46,073 bases of DNA from an uncultured Prevotella sp. (GCA_902497035.1 CABVDL010000008.1:1-46073); one strand, 5' to 3'. Positions 25,704-34,050 are shown, numbered from the stretch's first letter. The notes: a model not told the origin generated them from the sequence alone. A program made the numbers and translations.

Positions 25704-26572
25704 AATTCAAAATAGTTGTACCATTGGGTCGGATAGCAGTGCAGCACACGCTCCAGCTCACGCGCGTATGCGTCTGCAAGCTGCGCGGTTTGCGTCTTAC
25801 GTGATGCCCGCCTGTCATAGTTGAGCGGTGTGACAATGGCAGTATATTCGGTTATGCCGGTCTTCACCACATTTACGGCAATGACGTTCAGCCCACGCAT
25901 GACAGGCACCTGAAAGGGGCCCATCGGAAGTTGGGCTGTCGCCCCGAGCAGACTGACAGTCAGCGTGCGTGGTGAGCCATAGACGCGGTCGGCCGGTATG
26001 CTGACAATCTCGCCGTTGGCCAGCGCGTTGTTTATCTCAAACAGATGGCTCATGTCAGGACGGATGCCAATCATACGGATGTTGTTTTGTCCGAACAACT
26101 GCTTCCGGCCCGTCATCACCGATGCCTTTTCACCGCCATAGACAAGGGCGTTGAACGGCTTACGGTCTGACACCAGCTCATAGCCTGCCATCTCGTAGCA
26201 CCCCACGTGGGCACTAAGCATGACGAACCCCTCCTCGGCCGCGGCAAGGCGCTTGAACGCTTCATAGTTTTTCACCTTGAGCCTCATCCGCTTGCCTGCG
26301 TACATGGCAAAGCGGTCGATGACGACCTGCGCGAACAGCACATGGTTAGCGTAGCTATGCCATAGTGCCAGAAGCACGTTCTCATGCCACCGACGGCGGA
26401 AATAGCGAAAGGCGTAGCGCGCTCCGGGTGAGACCACGAGGCACACAGGCACCAGAACCAATGCCGCAAAAGCATAATACAGGCGCACGTCGCTATGGCG
26501 CAGCATGCTGATGAGCCAGCGGTGCATGCGGCTGTTGCCGAAGGTGTCGCCCTGCCATTCTTTCGCTGCCAT
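25694..26572 (-). CDS. LpxL/HtrB-family acyltransferase
   Basis: A 292-residue membrane-associated acyltransferase of the lipid A biosynthesis type. It has a hydrophobic helix near the N-terminus (about 33-48), the catalytic HX4E motif in SAHVGCYEM (His122, Glu127), and the PADRVYGSPRTL and MGPFQVP blocks. The ATG at 26572, 2 bases after the methyltransferase stop, is chosen; the upstream extension lies in the other gene. In this operon it may acylate the anchor of the polyene instead of lipid A. Confidence 0.85.
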   Translation of the reverse strand: MAAKEWQGDTFGNSRMHRWLISMLRHSDVRLYYAFAALVLVPVCLVVSPGARYAFRYFRRRWHENVLLALWHSYANHVLFAQVVIDRFAMYAGKRMRLKVKNYEAFKRLAAAEEGFVMLSAHVGCYEMAGYELVSDRKPFNALVYGGEKASVMTGRKQLFGQNNIRMIGIRPDMSHLFEINNALANGEIVSIPADRVYGSPRTLTVSLLGATAQLPMGPFQVPVMRGLNVIAVNVVKTGITEYTAIVTPLNYDRRASRKTQTAQLADAYARELERVLHCYPTQWYNYFEFWK

Positions 26573-26574
26573 GC

Positions 26575-27678
26575 CTATTTGCGTTTGACCACAAGGATGG
26601 AATGGCCCTGACCTATGTGGTCGTGAACAGACTCTACGGTGAGTCCTGCCTCGTCGATGCACTGCTCCATATCCTCGGTATTGTACATCTTGGAATTGCC
26701 GTTGGCCATAGCCGCGAAATAGAGACTGGTAAGCGTGAGGCACAGTGTGGCAGGCTCAAATTTCTGCCGGTCCCATAACGTCTCCATGATATAAATGCGC
26801 GAGTGGTCTGTCATGCACGTCTCAGCCCGCTTGAGGATACTGACGATTTGCGGCATGCTGAAGCAGTCGAGGAACTGACTCATCCAGATGGCGTCGGGGC
26901 CTTTGTCGCTCTTAGGGAACGGCTGTCGCCCGTCGAGCAGATTGATGCCATAGCCCGAGATGCGGTCGGCACCGGTCTTGCCGCTGATGTTGGCGCGCAT
27001 CATCTCGATTTGCTGAGGCAGGTCGAGCACCGTAATCTCTGCCTCGGGACAATGGCTGACGCACTGCAGGGCCCACTTGCCTGTGTTGCCGCCGACATCG
27101 TAGAGCGTGCGGACTTGATGCTCGTCAAACACAATGCGCAAGGCCTCGGGGAAAGCAGCGTCGCTGTAGAAATGGTCAAGGCCGAACCAACTCTTCTGCA
27201 CCTGAGGCGGCAGGCCCGACAAAGCCTCATAGATGGTAGGCCACGGCCCGAAGTGACGCAGTCCCTCAGGCTTGCCGTGAAGCAACGATTGCTCCAGAAG
27301 GAACCACCCCTCATAGTTGACATCGTGGTTGAAATTGACGTTAACCCGCGTAGCCGGGTCGTTGAGCAGGAACCAGCCGGTCTTTGACAGCATATAGCGG
27401 TCGGTGTCGGGGTTGACCAGCACGGTGCCAATGGAGAGCGAGGCCTCGAGCAGACATTTTGCGGCGTAGTCACTCAGATGGCATTGCGTGGCTATCTCCT
27501 GTCGCGTCAGTCCCTCATCATGGTCGCGCAGCAACGCCAGAACGCCGAATTTCAGCATGAGCCTTGAGGCCTGGAACACAGCAGGCCCCCAGGCTATGAG
27601 CTCGGCCAGCCGCTGTGCCTCTCGGGCTGACAGCTTGTCGGCTGTATATTGAGCTTTGAGCGATGGAGAGAGGTGCAT
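26575..27678 (-). CDS. SAM-dependent O-methyltransferase-like protein (ASMT family fold)
   Basis: A 367-residue class I methyltransferase. The N-terminal winged-helix dimerisation domain (about 30-130) precedes the SAM site LYDVGGNTGKWA (192-203) and VLDLPQQ (217-223). Where plant-type O-methyltransferases have the catalytic LHDW, this protein has FLDCFS, so the usual base is missing. That may mean C-methylation or another methyl acceptor; aryl-polyene heads are often ring-methylated. The start at 27678 follows the ketoreductase stop by 4 bases. Confidence 0.8.
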   Translation of the reverse strand: MHLSPSLKAQYTADKLSAREAQRLAELIAWGPAVFQASRLMLKFGVLALLRDHDEGLTRQEIATQCHLSDYAAKCLLEASLSIGTVLVNPDTDRYMLSKTGWFLLNDPATRVNVNFNHDVNYEGWFLLEQSLLHGKPEGLRHFGPWPTIYEALSGLPPQVQKSWFGLDHFYSDAAFPEALRIVFDEHQVRTLYDVGGNTGKWALQCVSHCPEAEITVLDLPQQIEMMRANISGKTGADRISGYGINLLDGRQPFPKSDKGPDAIWMSQFLDCFSMPQIVSILKRAETCMTDHSRIYIMETLWDRQKFEPATLCLTLTSLYFAAMANGNSKMYNTEDMEQCIDEAGLTVESVHDHIGQGHSILVVKRK

Positions 27679-27682
27679 GGGC

Positions 27683-28414
27683 TTAAGTATATAAACCGCC
27701 GTTAATGCTGATGACGTCACCCGTGATGTAGGCTGCCCCCGGCGAGACAAGGAAAGCCACGGCATCGGCCACCTCCTCGGGCTTGGCAAAACGGTGCATG
27801 GGTATCTGCCGCTCCAAGGCTGCACGGTCGAGGTCCTGCGTCATATCGGTCTCTACGAAGCCCGGAGCCACGGCATTCACCGTGATCTGGCGTGCGGCCA
27901 CCTCCAGAGCCAGTGCCTTGGTGGCGCCAATGAGGCCGGCCTTGGCTGCGCTGTAATTGGCCTGCCCCTGAATGCCGCAAAGACCAGACAGCGAGGCAAC
28001 ATTGACGATGCGTCCGCCATGACGGCGCGGCATCATGTGCTTGAGCACACGACGGGTGATAAAGAAGAAGCCGTCGAGCGTGGTGCGCAACACATCATGC
28101 CAGTCGTCGTCACTCATCATGAACATCACTCCGTCACGACAAATGCCGGCATTGTTGACCAGCACATAGATAAAATCATCGGGATGGCGGTCTTCCCACT
28201 CGTCCATCGCCTTGGTCACCTGTGCCTCATCGGTCACATCGAAAGGCAACAGTTCTGCCTCAACGCCCTCGGCCTCAACAAGGGCCTTGGTCTTTAGGGC
28301 CTCGGACTCGTTGGAACGGTAATTGATGATGACTGGCAGGCCCATTCTGGCAAGCCTCACGCACACTGCGCGGCCTATGCCACGGGAACCTCCGGTAACA
28401 AGGATGTATTTCAT
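27683..28414 (-). CDS. 3-oxoacyl-ACP reductase (FabG/ApeQ-like)
   Basis: A 243-residue short-chain dehydrogenase with TGGSRGIG (7-14), NNAG (87-90) and the triad Ser141, Tyr154, Lys158 (SLSGLCGIQGQANYSAAK). It is the first gene of the polyketide operon, right after a consensus promoter (28436-28466), and should reduce the 3-ketoacyl-ACP after each condensation. The housekeeping FabG is expected elsewhere in the genome. Confidence 0.9.
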   Translation of the reverse strand: MKYILVTGGSRGIGRAVCVRLARMGLPVIINYRSNESEALKTKALVEAEGVEAELLPFDVTDEAQVTKAMDEWEDRHPDDFIYVLVNNAGICRDGVMFMMSDDDWHDVLRTTLDGFFFITRRVLKHMMPRRHGGRIVNVASLSGLCGIQGQANYSAAKAGLIGATKALALEVAARQITVNAVAPGFVETDMTQDLDRAALERQIPMHRFAKPEEVADAVAFLVSPGAAYITGDVISINGGLYT

Positions 28415-28435
28415 GCGCTAACTGGTTTATTGGTG

Positions 28436-28466
28436 CAAAGATACAACAAATTAAAGACACAACAAA
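28436..28466 (-). promoter_or_regulatory. Promoter of polyketide operon, TTTG-N19-TATCTTTG
   Basis: On the minus strand TTTG (28463-28466), 19 bases, TATCTTTG (28436-28443): a perfect Bacteroidetes promoter. Transcription would start near 28431, giving a leader of about 17 bases before the ketoreductase. The -33 box touches the rhodanese stop codon. Confidence 0.75.
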
Positions 28467-28880
28467 TTATTGAGTTGGCAAATTATCGGCTTTCCATTCG
28501 AGCCAGCCTCCTTTAAGATTGATTACCTTGTAGCCGGCCCTCACCAGCAACGCGGCTGCCTTCAGACTGCGCTTGCCGGAACGGCAATATACCGCCACAC
28601 AGCGGTTGCGTGGAAGTAGTGAGGCGGCCTTCTCAGTGAAGTCGTCCCTCAACACGTCAACATTGAGGGCACCGGGGATATGGCCCGCAGCATATTCCCC
28701 AGCGGTCCTCACATCGACCAGTGTAACGGCCGCGCTGTCGGTATCGGCCGCACCGGCATGGATCACCTTCGCAAACGTATGCGCATCACAGGTTTGAATG
28801 CTGTCGTTTTGAGCGTCCCCACAGGACGGCAGTCCCAATAACGGGACTATCATGGAAAGTAATTTCACTGTCAGTTTCAT
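28467..28880 (-). CDS. Rhodanese-domain lipoprotein
   Basis: A 137-residue predicted lipoprotein. The signal sequence ends in the lipobox LPSC (Cys20). A single rhodanese domain follows, with VDVRTAGEYAAGHIPGALN (about 56-74) and the active-site loop CRSGKR (Cys99), the sulfur-carrying cysteine. Periplasmic rhodaneses may act in sulfur transfer or thiol redox. Its ATG overlaps the restriction-modification gene (ATGA), so it is co-translated with it; a functional link is not evident. Confidence 0.82.
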   Translation of the reverse strand: MKLTVKLLSMIVPLLGLPSCGDAQNDSIQTCDAHTFAKVIHAGAADTDSAAVTLVDVRTAGEYAAGHIPGALNVDVLRDDFTEKAASLLPRNRCVAVYCRSGKRSLKAAALLVRAGYKVINLKGGWLEWKADNLPTQ

Positions 28881-31804
28881 TTGTTGAGCATTTCGTTTAC
28901 TTTTGAGAACAGGAACGCCACACAGGCGGTCTCACTGATGTTTGTCGGAAGTCCGTAGGCCTGTATTACGGCCCGGTCGTTGGCCCGGTGGGCCTCAAGC
29001 AGGTCATAGGGCATGAGTGTGGGGTCGTAGAGGTCGGCAAGGCTCGAGTCGGGATACTTCGCCCTTGCGGCGAGTATGCCCTGCGCCGTGGCCGCGATAC
29101 GCTCCTGCTGCGCTGCAGTGGCCTCAGGCCAAGGGAAATTGTTATACACTATCTCCTTGGAATAGCGGTAGTCGCTCTTCAGCCGTCCGCACACCACGCG
29201 CATCCAGGCCATGTGCACGTTGCTTTGCAGCACGCCGAAGTGATATAGCGTCGCGTTGGGAATGAGGTGGACGGCATCGCTGGCGAAGACTCCTCTCCTC
29301 AGGAAACCCATAGGCACGTAGCGCCGCCGCTCCGACGAGACACGGGGAACAATGACGGCATCGCTGTCGGGCATGTTCTCCACATGAAAATGTGTCGGGC
29401 GGTCGGCAAGCCTGCGTGTTCCCGCACTCTTGCTTTCCAGCCGCAGCTTTCGCACATTCTCCACCCGCTTTTTGCAAAGCGGCATCTCATTGATCTGCCG
29501 GGGCGTACAGTCGCCAAGCCACAGGCAGTAGCGCGGTCTCTGATGGATGAATTCCTCGGAGCCGTACCAAAGATGGAACAGCGGGGCTGACTTCGGTTCT
29601 TTCCCGACAAACGCCTCCATCTCGTCTTTGGTGAAGAGATAGTTGCCGCCGTCAATGGGCTTGTTGCCTATGCCCATCTCAGGTACGTCACAAAGCGGAT
29701 GGCTGCGGCTGTACATAAAGGTGTCGGGGGCATCGATGAGATAGGGATTGATGTGCCGGCACGTTATCGTCTGTCCGTTGTCGAAGATACGCCTCTCAGC
29801 CGGATGGCTACCGACGCTGAAACCGACGATCACTACATGAACATGGGCCTTGAGCGAGGCCTCACTGTCCCAGCGGAACGTGCGGTGGGCAAAGTCAATC
29901 TCCGCGCCCGCCGACACGAGCGGCGCCCAGAGGTTGGCCACCTGCTCGCCCTGCGTGATGCTGTTGGTGGAGACAAGAGCGGCACGGCAATGCGGCTGGG
30001 AAAGCATCAGCCGCACGGCCTTGTAATACCACGCGCCGACATAGTCGATGTTGCCGAGATTTTTCCATTTCTTCCCGAATACATGCAGCATGTCGTCCTT
30101 TTGCGTCTCCGACATCAGCCTTGCGCCGACAAACGGCGGGTTGCCGATGATGTAGTCGTAGCTGACGGTCTTTCTCTCCGATGGCTTCGGTCCGGCAAAC
30201 TGATTCGACGTAATCAGGTTGATGTCGTCATAGGCGGCAGGCTCGCTGGCCACGTCGGAATCCGACTCCATGACAAGATAAGTGTTTCTGGCATGAATAA
30301 CGGGCGTATTGTCAGGCACATCGATGATGTCCCAGTCCATGCGCAGCGCGTTGCCCTCACGGATATTGGCGTAGCTGTGGAGCGGAAGGAAGTCGATGTC
30401 GTGGTGGATAATCTGCTCCGTCCCGGCCATCATCTGGCTCTCACTAATCCACAGTGCCGTAGTGGCCACAGTGACGGCAAAGTCATTGACTTCGATGCCG
30501 TAAAACTGATTGATGCTGACCTTGATGGGGTTGGTGAAAGCGTCAAGCGGCTCAATGCTGTATATCTCACGTATGACCCCGTTCTCCAGCCTGCGCAGTG
30601 ACAGATAGGTCTCGGTGAGAAAATTTCCGGAGCCGCAGGCCGGGTCAAGGAAAGTCATCGTTGCCAGTTTGTCTTGAAAATCATGCAGTTTCCCCAGTCT
30701 TTTCTTTACTGCAGGCTCCTCCTTTATCTCCTCGAGCTCCTGTTGCAGACCCGTGAGAAACAGCGGGTCGATGACCTTATGGATATTCTCAATGGAAGTA
30801 TAGTGCATACCGCCCTTGCGGCGCGTCTCGGGATTGAGCGTACTCTCAAACACGCCGCCAAAGATGGTGGGCGAAATCTCAGACCAGTCGAAGTCGAGCG
30901 ACGCGTGCTGCAGTATGATATCGCGTATGTCGTCGGTGAACTGCGGAATGTCGATGGGTTCGGCGAACAAACCGCCGTTGGTATAGGGGAAAGCGGCCAG
31001 GTCAGCACGCAAATACTTGCTGCGTTTTTCCTTCGGCGTATTGAGAACGTCAAAAAAACGAAGCAGCTCTCCACGCATTGAAGCAGCGTCAAACTGCGCC
31101 ATGTAGTCGTGAAACATGTCGCGTTTGCCAAAGATGCCGGCATCCTCGGCATAGAAACAGAACACGAGGCGCACGCAAAGGATGTTGAGATAGCGCAGCG
31201 AGTTGTGGTCGTCGAGGTCATACTCCTTGATAAAGGCGTCATAGATGCGGCCTACAATCTCACCGGCCTTCATCGACACTTCCATCTCCTTCTTCGTGTG
31301 CTCACTCATGGTATCGACCAGAAACTGCAGGCGGTAATAGTCCTTGCCAAGGTTTTTGAGCAGAATGCGCTGCGGCTCGCTGTTGGGATTTTCCATGTCA
31401 TAGACATCGAACTCGGAGAAATTGCAGGTCACAATCCACCGTGGCCGCTGCGAGTAAGGCAAGGCGGCGGAATAGCGCTGTGCCTGCTGGAAAGGCGTGA
31501 GCAGCCGGCCGTCACTCTGACGTATGGGCTTACGCAAGTCTTTGCCCAACGACTTCTGCTCAATCATCACATGGGTAGCCGGAACCATCACATCAATAAA
31601 CGAGGTCTGGTCGAGCTGCACACGGTCCTCAAACTCCACATATTCAGTAGGTTTTTCCACACCAAGCACATTGCCCAACAAGTCGAGCCAAAACCGCTGG
31701 CTCTCTCCTTTCTCATAGCCTTTGCCCTCCCAGCGGGCGGCAAATGCCCCGGCCTCCTGCTGTTGTCGTTTTTCGATGCTCATTGCTGTCATTGATTGCC
31801 TCAT
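28877..31804 (-). CDS. Type IIL (MmeI-like) restriction-modification enzyme
   Basis: A 975-residue single-chain enzyme combining cleavage and adenine methylation. Order: N-terminal PD-ExK nuclease (Asp71 and Glu82-Gln-Lys84, spaced as in MmeI), helical connector, gamma-class N6-adenine methyltransferase (motif I FLDPACGSGNF, about 385-395; motif IV NPPF, 555-558), then a target-recognition region and C-terminal helices. In such enzymes one recognition domain serves both activities, so no separate specificity subunit is expected and none is seen. ATG choices at 31804, 31792 and 31783; the first is listed although only about 9 bases follow the predicted start site. Confidence 0.88.
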   Translation of the reverse strand: MRQSMTAMSIEKRQQQEAGAFAARWEGKGYEKGESQRFWLDLLGNVLGVEKPTEYVEFEDRVQLDQTSFIDVMVPATHVMIEQKSLGKDLRKPIRQSDGRLLTPFQQAQRYSAALPYSQRPRWIVTCNFSEFDVYDMENPNSEPQRILLKNLGKDYYRLQFLVDTMSEHTKKEMEVSMKAGEIVGRIYDAFIKEYDLDDHNSLRYLNILCVRLVFCFYAEDAGIFGKRDMFHDYMAQFDAASMRGELLRFFDVLNTPKEKRSKYLRADLAAFPYTNGGLFAEPIDIPQFTDDIRDIILQHASLDFDWSEISPTIFGGVFESTLNPETRRKGGMHYTSIENIHKVIDPLFLTGLQQELEEIKEEPAVKKRLGKLHDFQDKLATMTFLDPACGSGNFLTETYLSLRRLENGVIREIYSIEPLDAFTNPIKVSINQFYGIEVNDFAVTVATTALWISESQMMAGTEQIIHHDIDFLPLHSYANIREGNALRMDWDIIDVPDNTPVIHARNTYLVMESDSDVASEPAAYDDINLITSNQFAGPKPSERKTVSYDYIIGNPPFVGARLMSETQKDDMLHVFGKKWKNLGNIDYVGAWYYKAVRLMLSQPHCRAALVSTNSITQGEQVANLWAPLVSAGAEIDFAHRTFRWDSEASLKAHVHVVIVGFSVGSHPAERRIFDNGQTITCRHINPYLIDAPDTFMYSRSHPLCDVPEMGIGNKPIDGGNYLFTKDEMEAFVGKEPKSAPLFHLWYGSEEFIHQRPRYCLWLGDCTPRQINEMPLCKKRVENVRKLRLESKSAGTRRLADRPTHFHVENMPDSDAVIVPRVSSERRRYVPMGFLRRGVFASDAVHLIPNATLYHFGVLQSNVHMAWMRVVCGRLKSDYRYSKEIVYNNFPWPEATAAQQERIAATAQGILAARAKYPDSSLADLYDPTLMPYDLLEAHRANDRAVIQAYGLPTNISETACVAFLFSKVNEMLNK

Positions 31805-31817
31805 TAGTTCTCATTTA

Positions 31818-31848
31818 CAAAATTAAGCAAGAAATAAGAGATAAGCAA
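31818..31848 (-). promoter_or_regulatory. Promoter of restriction-modification gene
   Basis: On the minus strand TTG (31846-31848) precedes TAATTTTG (31818-31825) by 20 bases, matching TTG-N20-TAnnTTTG. Transcription would start near 31813. Confidence 0.55.
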
Positions 31849-32188
31849 GAAACTGATGGATTAAATTCGACCTGTACGAATAGAAATGGCCAAACCGATG
31901 CCCCATCATCGGCGTAACGAGACCATGTTCACGGTGAGATGACAAGATGAGTACGGTGAGATGACAAGGTGAGTACGGTGAGATGGCGAGGTGTGGCGGT
32001 CGCCATAGTTAAGTGTGGCGGTCGCCGCAGTTATGCGTGGCGGCCACCGCAGTTGTGCGTGGCGGTCACCGCAGTTTGTCGGTTAAGCCATTTCGCAGTG
32101 TCGTTTGACGCTACCGGCAGTGGCGGTCGGCTGAACGGAAAAGATGGAGACAGGCCGCAATGTATGACAGGCCGGCATAAACGACAAA
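31849..32188. other. Intergenic region holding a minisatellite
   Basis: No convincing gene is found here on either strand. The region carries a 22-bp tandem array (31931-32078), then about 110 bases of GC-rich DNA with no recognised feature before the lipoprotein terminator. Confidence 0.5.
31931..32078. repeat. 22-bp minisatellite, about seven units in two families
   Basis: Two sequence families follow one another with the same 22-bp period. Family A (ACGGTGAGATGACAAGGTGA type) starts at 31931, 31953 and 31975. Family B (GTGTGGCGGTCGCCGCAGTT type) starts at 31991, 32013, 32035 and 32057. Both share a CGGT core. A 22-bp unit shifts frame each time, so it is not coding. It lies between the terminator of the small lipoprotein gene and the restriction-modification promoter. 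Confidence 0.8.
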
Positions 32189-32214
32189 CCGCCCCGGACT
32201 GTTGTCCGGGGCGG
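32189..32214 (-). terminator. Terminator hairpin of the 57-aa lipoprotein gene
   Basis: Perfect 11-bp arms CCGCCCCGGAC (32189-32199) and GTCCGGGGCGG (32204-32214) with a TGTT loop, 38 bases after the stop codon of the minus-strand lipoprotein. On that strand it is followed by GGTTTGTCGTTT. Confidence 0.7.
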
Positions 32215-32251
32215 TGTCTCTCAATTTTCAATTCGCGCTAACGAATACCTC

Positions 32252-32425
32252 TTACTGCTGAGCAGCAGCGGTGTCTGCAGCAGTGGTGTCAACAGCAGCA
32301 GTGTCAGTAGTGTCAACAGCGGTAGTGTCGCTGTCAGCAGCAGGAGCTGCGCTCTGGTTCTTATTACCACAAGATGCGAAAGAGATAGCTGCGATAGCCA
32401 CGAACATTAAAACTAATTTCTTCAT
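32252..32425 (-). CDS. Small Ala/Asp/Thr-rich lipoprotein, 57 aa
   Basis: A 57-residue predicted lipoprotein. It has a basic start (MKKLVLMFVA), a hydrophobic stretch and the lipobox FASC (Cys19). The mature part of about 38 residues is low-complexity with repeated DTT/DTA and Ala units and ends AAAQQ. Such abundant small lipoproteins are seen in Prevotella and related genera; no function is known. The gene has its own -7 box (32477-32484), phased A-tracts upstream and a strong terminator, so it may be highly expressed. Confidence 0.75.
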   Translation of the reverse strand: MKKLVLMFVAIAAISFASCGNKNQSAAPAADSDTTAVDTTDTAAVDTTAADTAAAQQ

Positions 32426-32476
32426 TTTCTTTGCTTTTTTAATCTGTAAAACTTTCTTTGTTTATTAACAACGGTG

Positions 32477-32484
32477 CAAAGGTA
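32477..32484 (-). promoter_or_regulatory. -7 box of small lipoprotein gene (TACCTTTG)
   Basis: TACCTTTG on the minus strand, about 50 bases before the lipoprotein ATG. A -33 TTTG is absent; instead the upstream DNA holds phased T/A-tracts. Confidence 0.55.
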
Positions 32485-32488
32485 GGCA

Positions 32489-32548
32489 TTTTTTCGATAC
32501 GTTGTTCTTTTTTTATCGACTTTTTTTCGGCTTTTTTTGTAACTTTTT
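32489..32548. promoter_or_regulatory. Phased A-tracts between divergent genes
   Basis: T-runs of 5-7 at 32489-32494, 32508-32514, 32521-32527, 32532-32538 and 32544-32548. The last three are centred about 11 bases apart, the spacing that produces intrinsic DNA curvature. They lie upstream of the lipoprotein -7 box, where they could act as an UP element. Confidence 0.5.
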
Positions 32549-32663
32549 CGCATGCGCTGATATTCAACGACTTATACACGCGCAACAAACGTTAAAATTG
32601 CATTCTTCTTTTCTCATCAGTTAAATAAAGGCATCATACAGCTCTATTCTGCCCCGAAAAGTG

Positions 32664-32671
32664 TACCTTTG
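32664..32671 (+). promoter_or_regulatory. -7 box of mtaB (TACCTTTG)
   Basis: TACCTTTG 25 bases before the mtaB start codon at 32697. No clear -33 element. Confidence 0.5.
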
Positions 32672-32696
32672 CATTAAATATAGACTTGACACGATT

Positions 32697-34037
32697 ATGA
32701 TTGACACCGCTGCTTTTCAAGGAAAGAAGGCCGTTTATTATACGTTGGGCTGCAAGCTCAACTTCTCCGAGACCTCCACATTTGGCAAGACGCTACAGGA
32801 AATGGGAGTCGTGACAGCTGCCAAGGGAGAAAAGGCTGACCTCTGCCTCATCAACACCTGCTCAGTGACCGAGACGGCCGACCACAAATGCCGGCAGGCC
32901 ATACACCGCATGGCACGCGAGAACCCGGGAGCATTCATCGTGGTCACAGGATGCTACGCACAGCTGGAGAGCGAGACGGTGAGCCGCATCGACGGCGTTG
33001 ACCTGGTGTTGGGGTCCAACGAGAAGGCCAACCTCATACAATACCTCTCCGACGCATGGAGCCAGCCACGCGAGGGTCACCTGCACCTCTTTCATCATGT
33101 GAGGACGAAAGACATCAAGACTTTCCAGCCGTCCTGCTCACGCGGCAACCGCACCCGTTATTTTCTGAAGGTGCAGGACGGCTGCAATTATTTCTGCACC
33201 TATTGCACCATTCCCTACGCGCGCGGCTTCTCGCGCAATCCCACGATTGACTCGCTGGTGGAGCAGGCTAGGCAGGCCGCGGCAGAGGGAGGCAAGGAAA
33301 TTGTGCTGACGGGCGTTAACATCGGCGACTTCGGCCGCACGACGGGTGAGAAATTCATCGACCTGGTCAAGGCGCTCGACCAGGTGGAGGGCATACGCCG
33401 CTTCCGCATCAGCTCGCTTGAGCCCGACCTCATCGACGACGCCCTCATCGACTACTGCGCCCACAGCCGCGCGTTCATGCCCCATTTCCACATTCCCTTG
33501 CAGAGCGGCAACGACGAGGTGCTGCGTCTGATGCACCGCCGTTACACCCGCGATGTCTTCGCCCACAAGATCAACCTCATCAAACAGGAGATGCCCGACG
33601 CCTTCATTGGCGTCGATGTTATGGTAGGATGCCGCGGGGAGCGCCCCGAATACTTCGAGGACTGCTACCAGTTTCTCGACTCCCTGCCGGTGACACAGCT
33701 CCACGTCTTCCCCTACTCCGAGCGGCCCGGCACATCGGCGCTGGCCATTAAATATAAGGTGAGCGACAAGGACAAGAAATTGCGGGCCCACCGCCTGTTG
33801 GCGCTCTCCGACGCAAAGACGCAGGCGTTCTATGCGGCCCACATCGGGAAGGAGGCCAACGTGCTGTTTGAGAAAGCCACACGCGGAAAGGCGATGCATG
33901 GGTTCACCGAGAACTATATTCGCGTGGAGCTGCCGCCCAGTCTGGCATCCGACAGACTTGACAATGAGATTGTGCGCGTCAGGCTCGCTGACTTTAACTT
34001 TGACAAGACAGCGTTAAAGTGTACCGTCCTGGAATAA
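32697..34037 (+). CDS. mtaB: tRNA t6A37 methylthiotransferase (MtaB)
   Basis: A 446-residue radical-SAM enzyme that converts t6A at position 37 of tRNAs reading ANN codons to ms2t6A. N-terminal UPF0004 domain with Cys19 (LGCKLNFSE), Cys55 and Cys86 for one [4Fe-4S] cluster; radical-SAM motif CNYFCTYC (Cys163, Cys167, Cys170); C-terminal TRAM-like RNA-binding segment (about residues 380-445). The LGCK-type N-terminus fits MtaB better than MiaB or RimO. ATG 32697 is preferred over a GTG at 32661, which would overlap the -7 box. Confidence 0.9.
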   Translation: MIDTAAFQGKKAVYYTLGCKLNFSETSTFGKTLQEMGVVTAAKGEKADLCLINTCSVTETADHKCRQAIHRMARENPGAFIVVTGCYAQLESETVSRIDGVDLVLGSNEKANLIQYLSDAWSQPREGHLHLFHHVRTKDIKTFQPSCSRGNRTRYFLKVQDGCNYFCTYCTIPYARGFSRNPTIDSLVEQARQAAAEGGKEIVLTGVNIGDFGRTTGEKFIDLVKALDQVEGIRRFRISSLEPDLIDDALIDYCAHSRAFMPHFHIPLQSGNDEVLRLMHRRYTRDVFAHKINLIKQEMPDAFIGVDVMVGCRGERPEYFEDCYQFLDSLPVTQLHVFPYSERPGTSALAIKYKVSDKDKKLRAHRLLALSDAKTQAFYAAHIGKEANVLFEKATRGKAMHGFTENYIRVELPPSLASDRLDNEIVRVRLADFNFDKTALKCTVLE

Positions 34038-34050
34038 CATATATAATACA

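Noticed and set aside
28877..31804. BREX or DISARM defence island
   Set aside because: Only the single MmeI-type enzyme is present; no PglZ, BrxL, helicase or other partner lies nearby.
31931..32078. CRISPR array
   Set aside because: Contiguous 22-bp units without spacers and no cas genes; it is a minisatellite.
32661..34037. GTG start at 32661 for mtaB
   Set aside because: It overlaps the -7 box (32664-32671); ATG 32697 gives the usual N-terminus.
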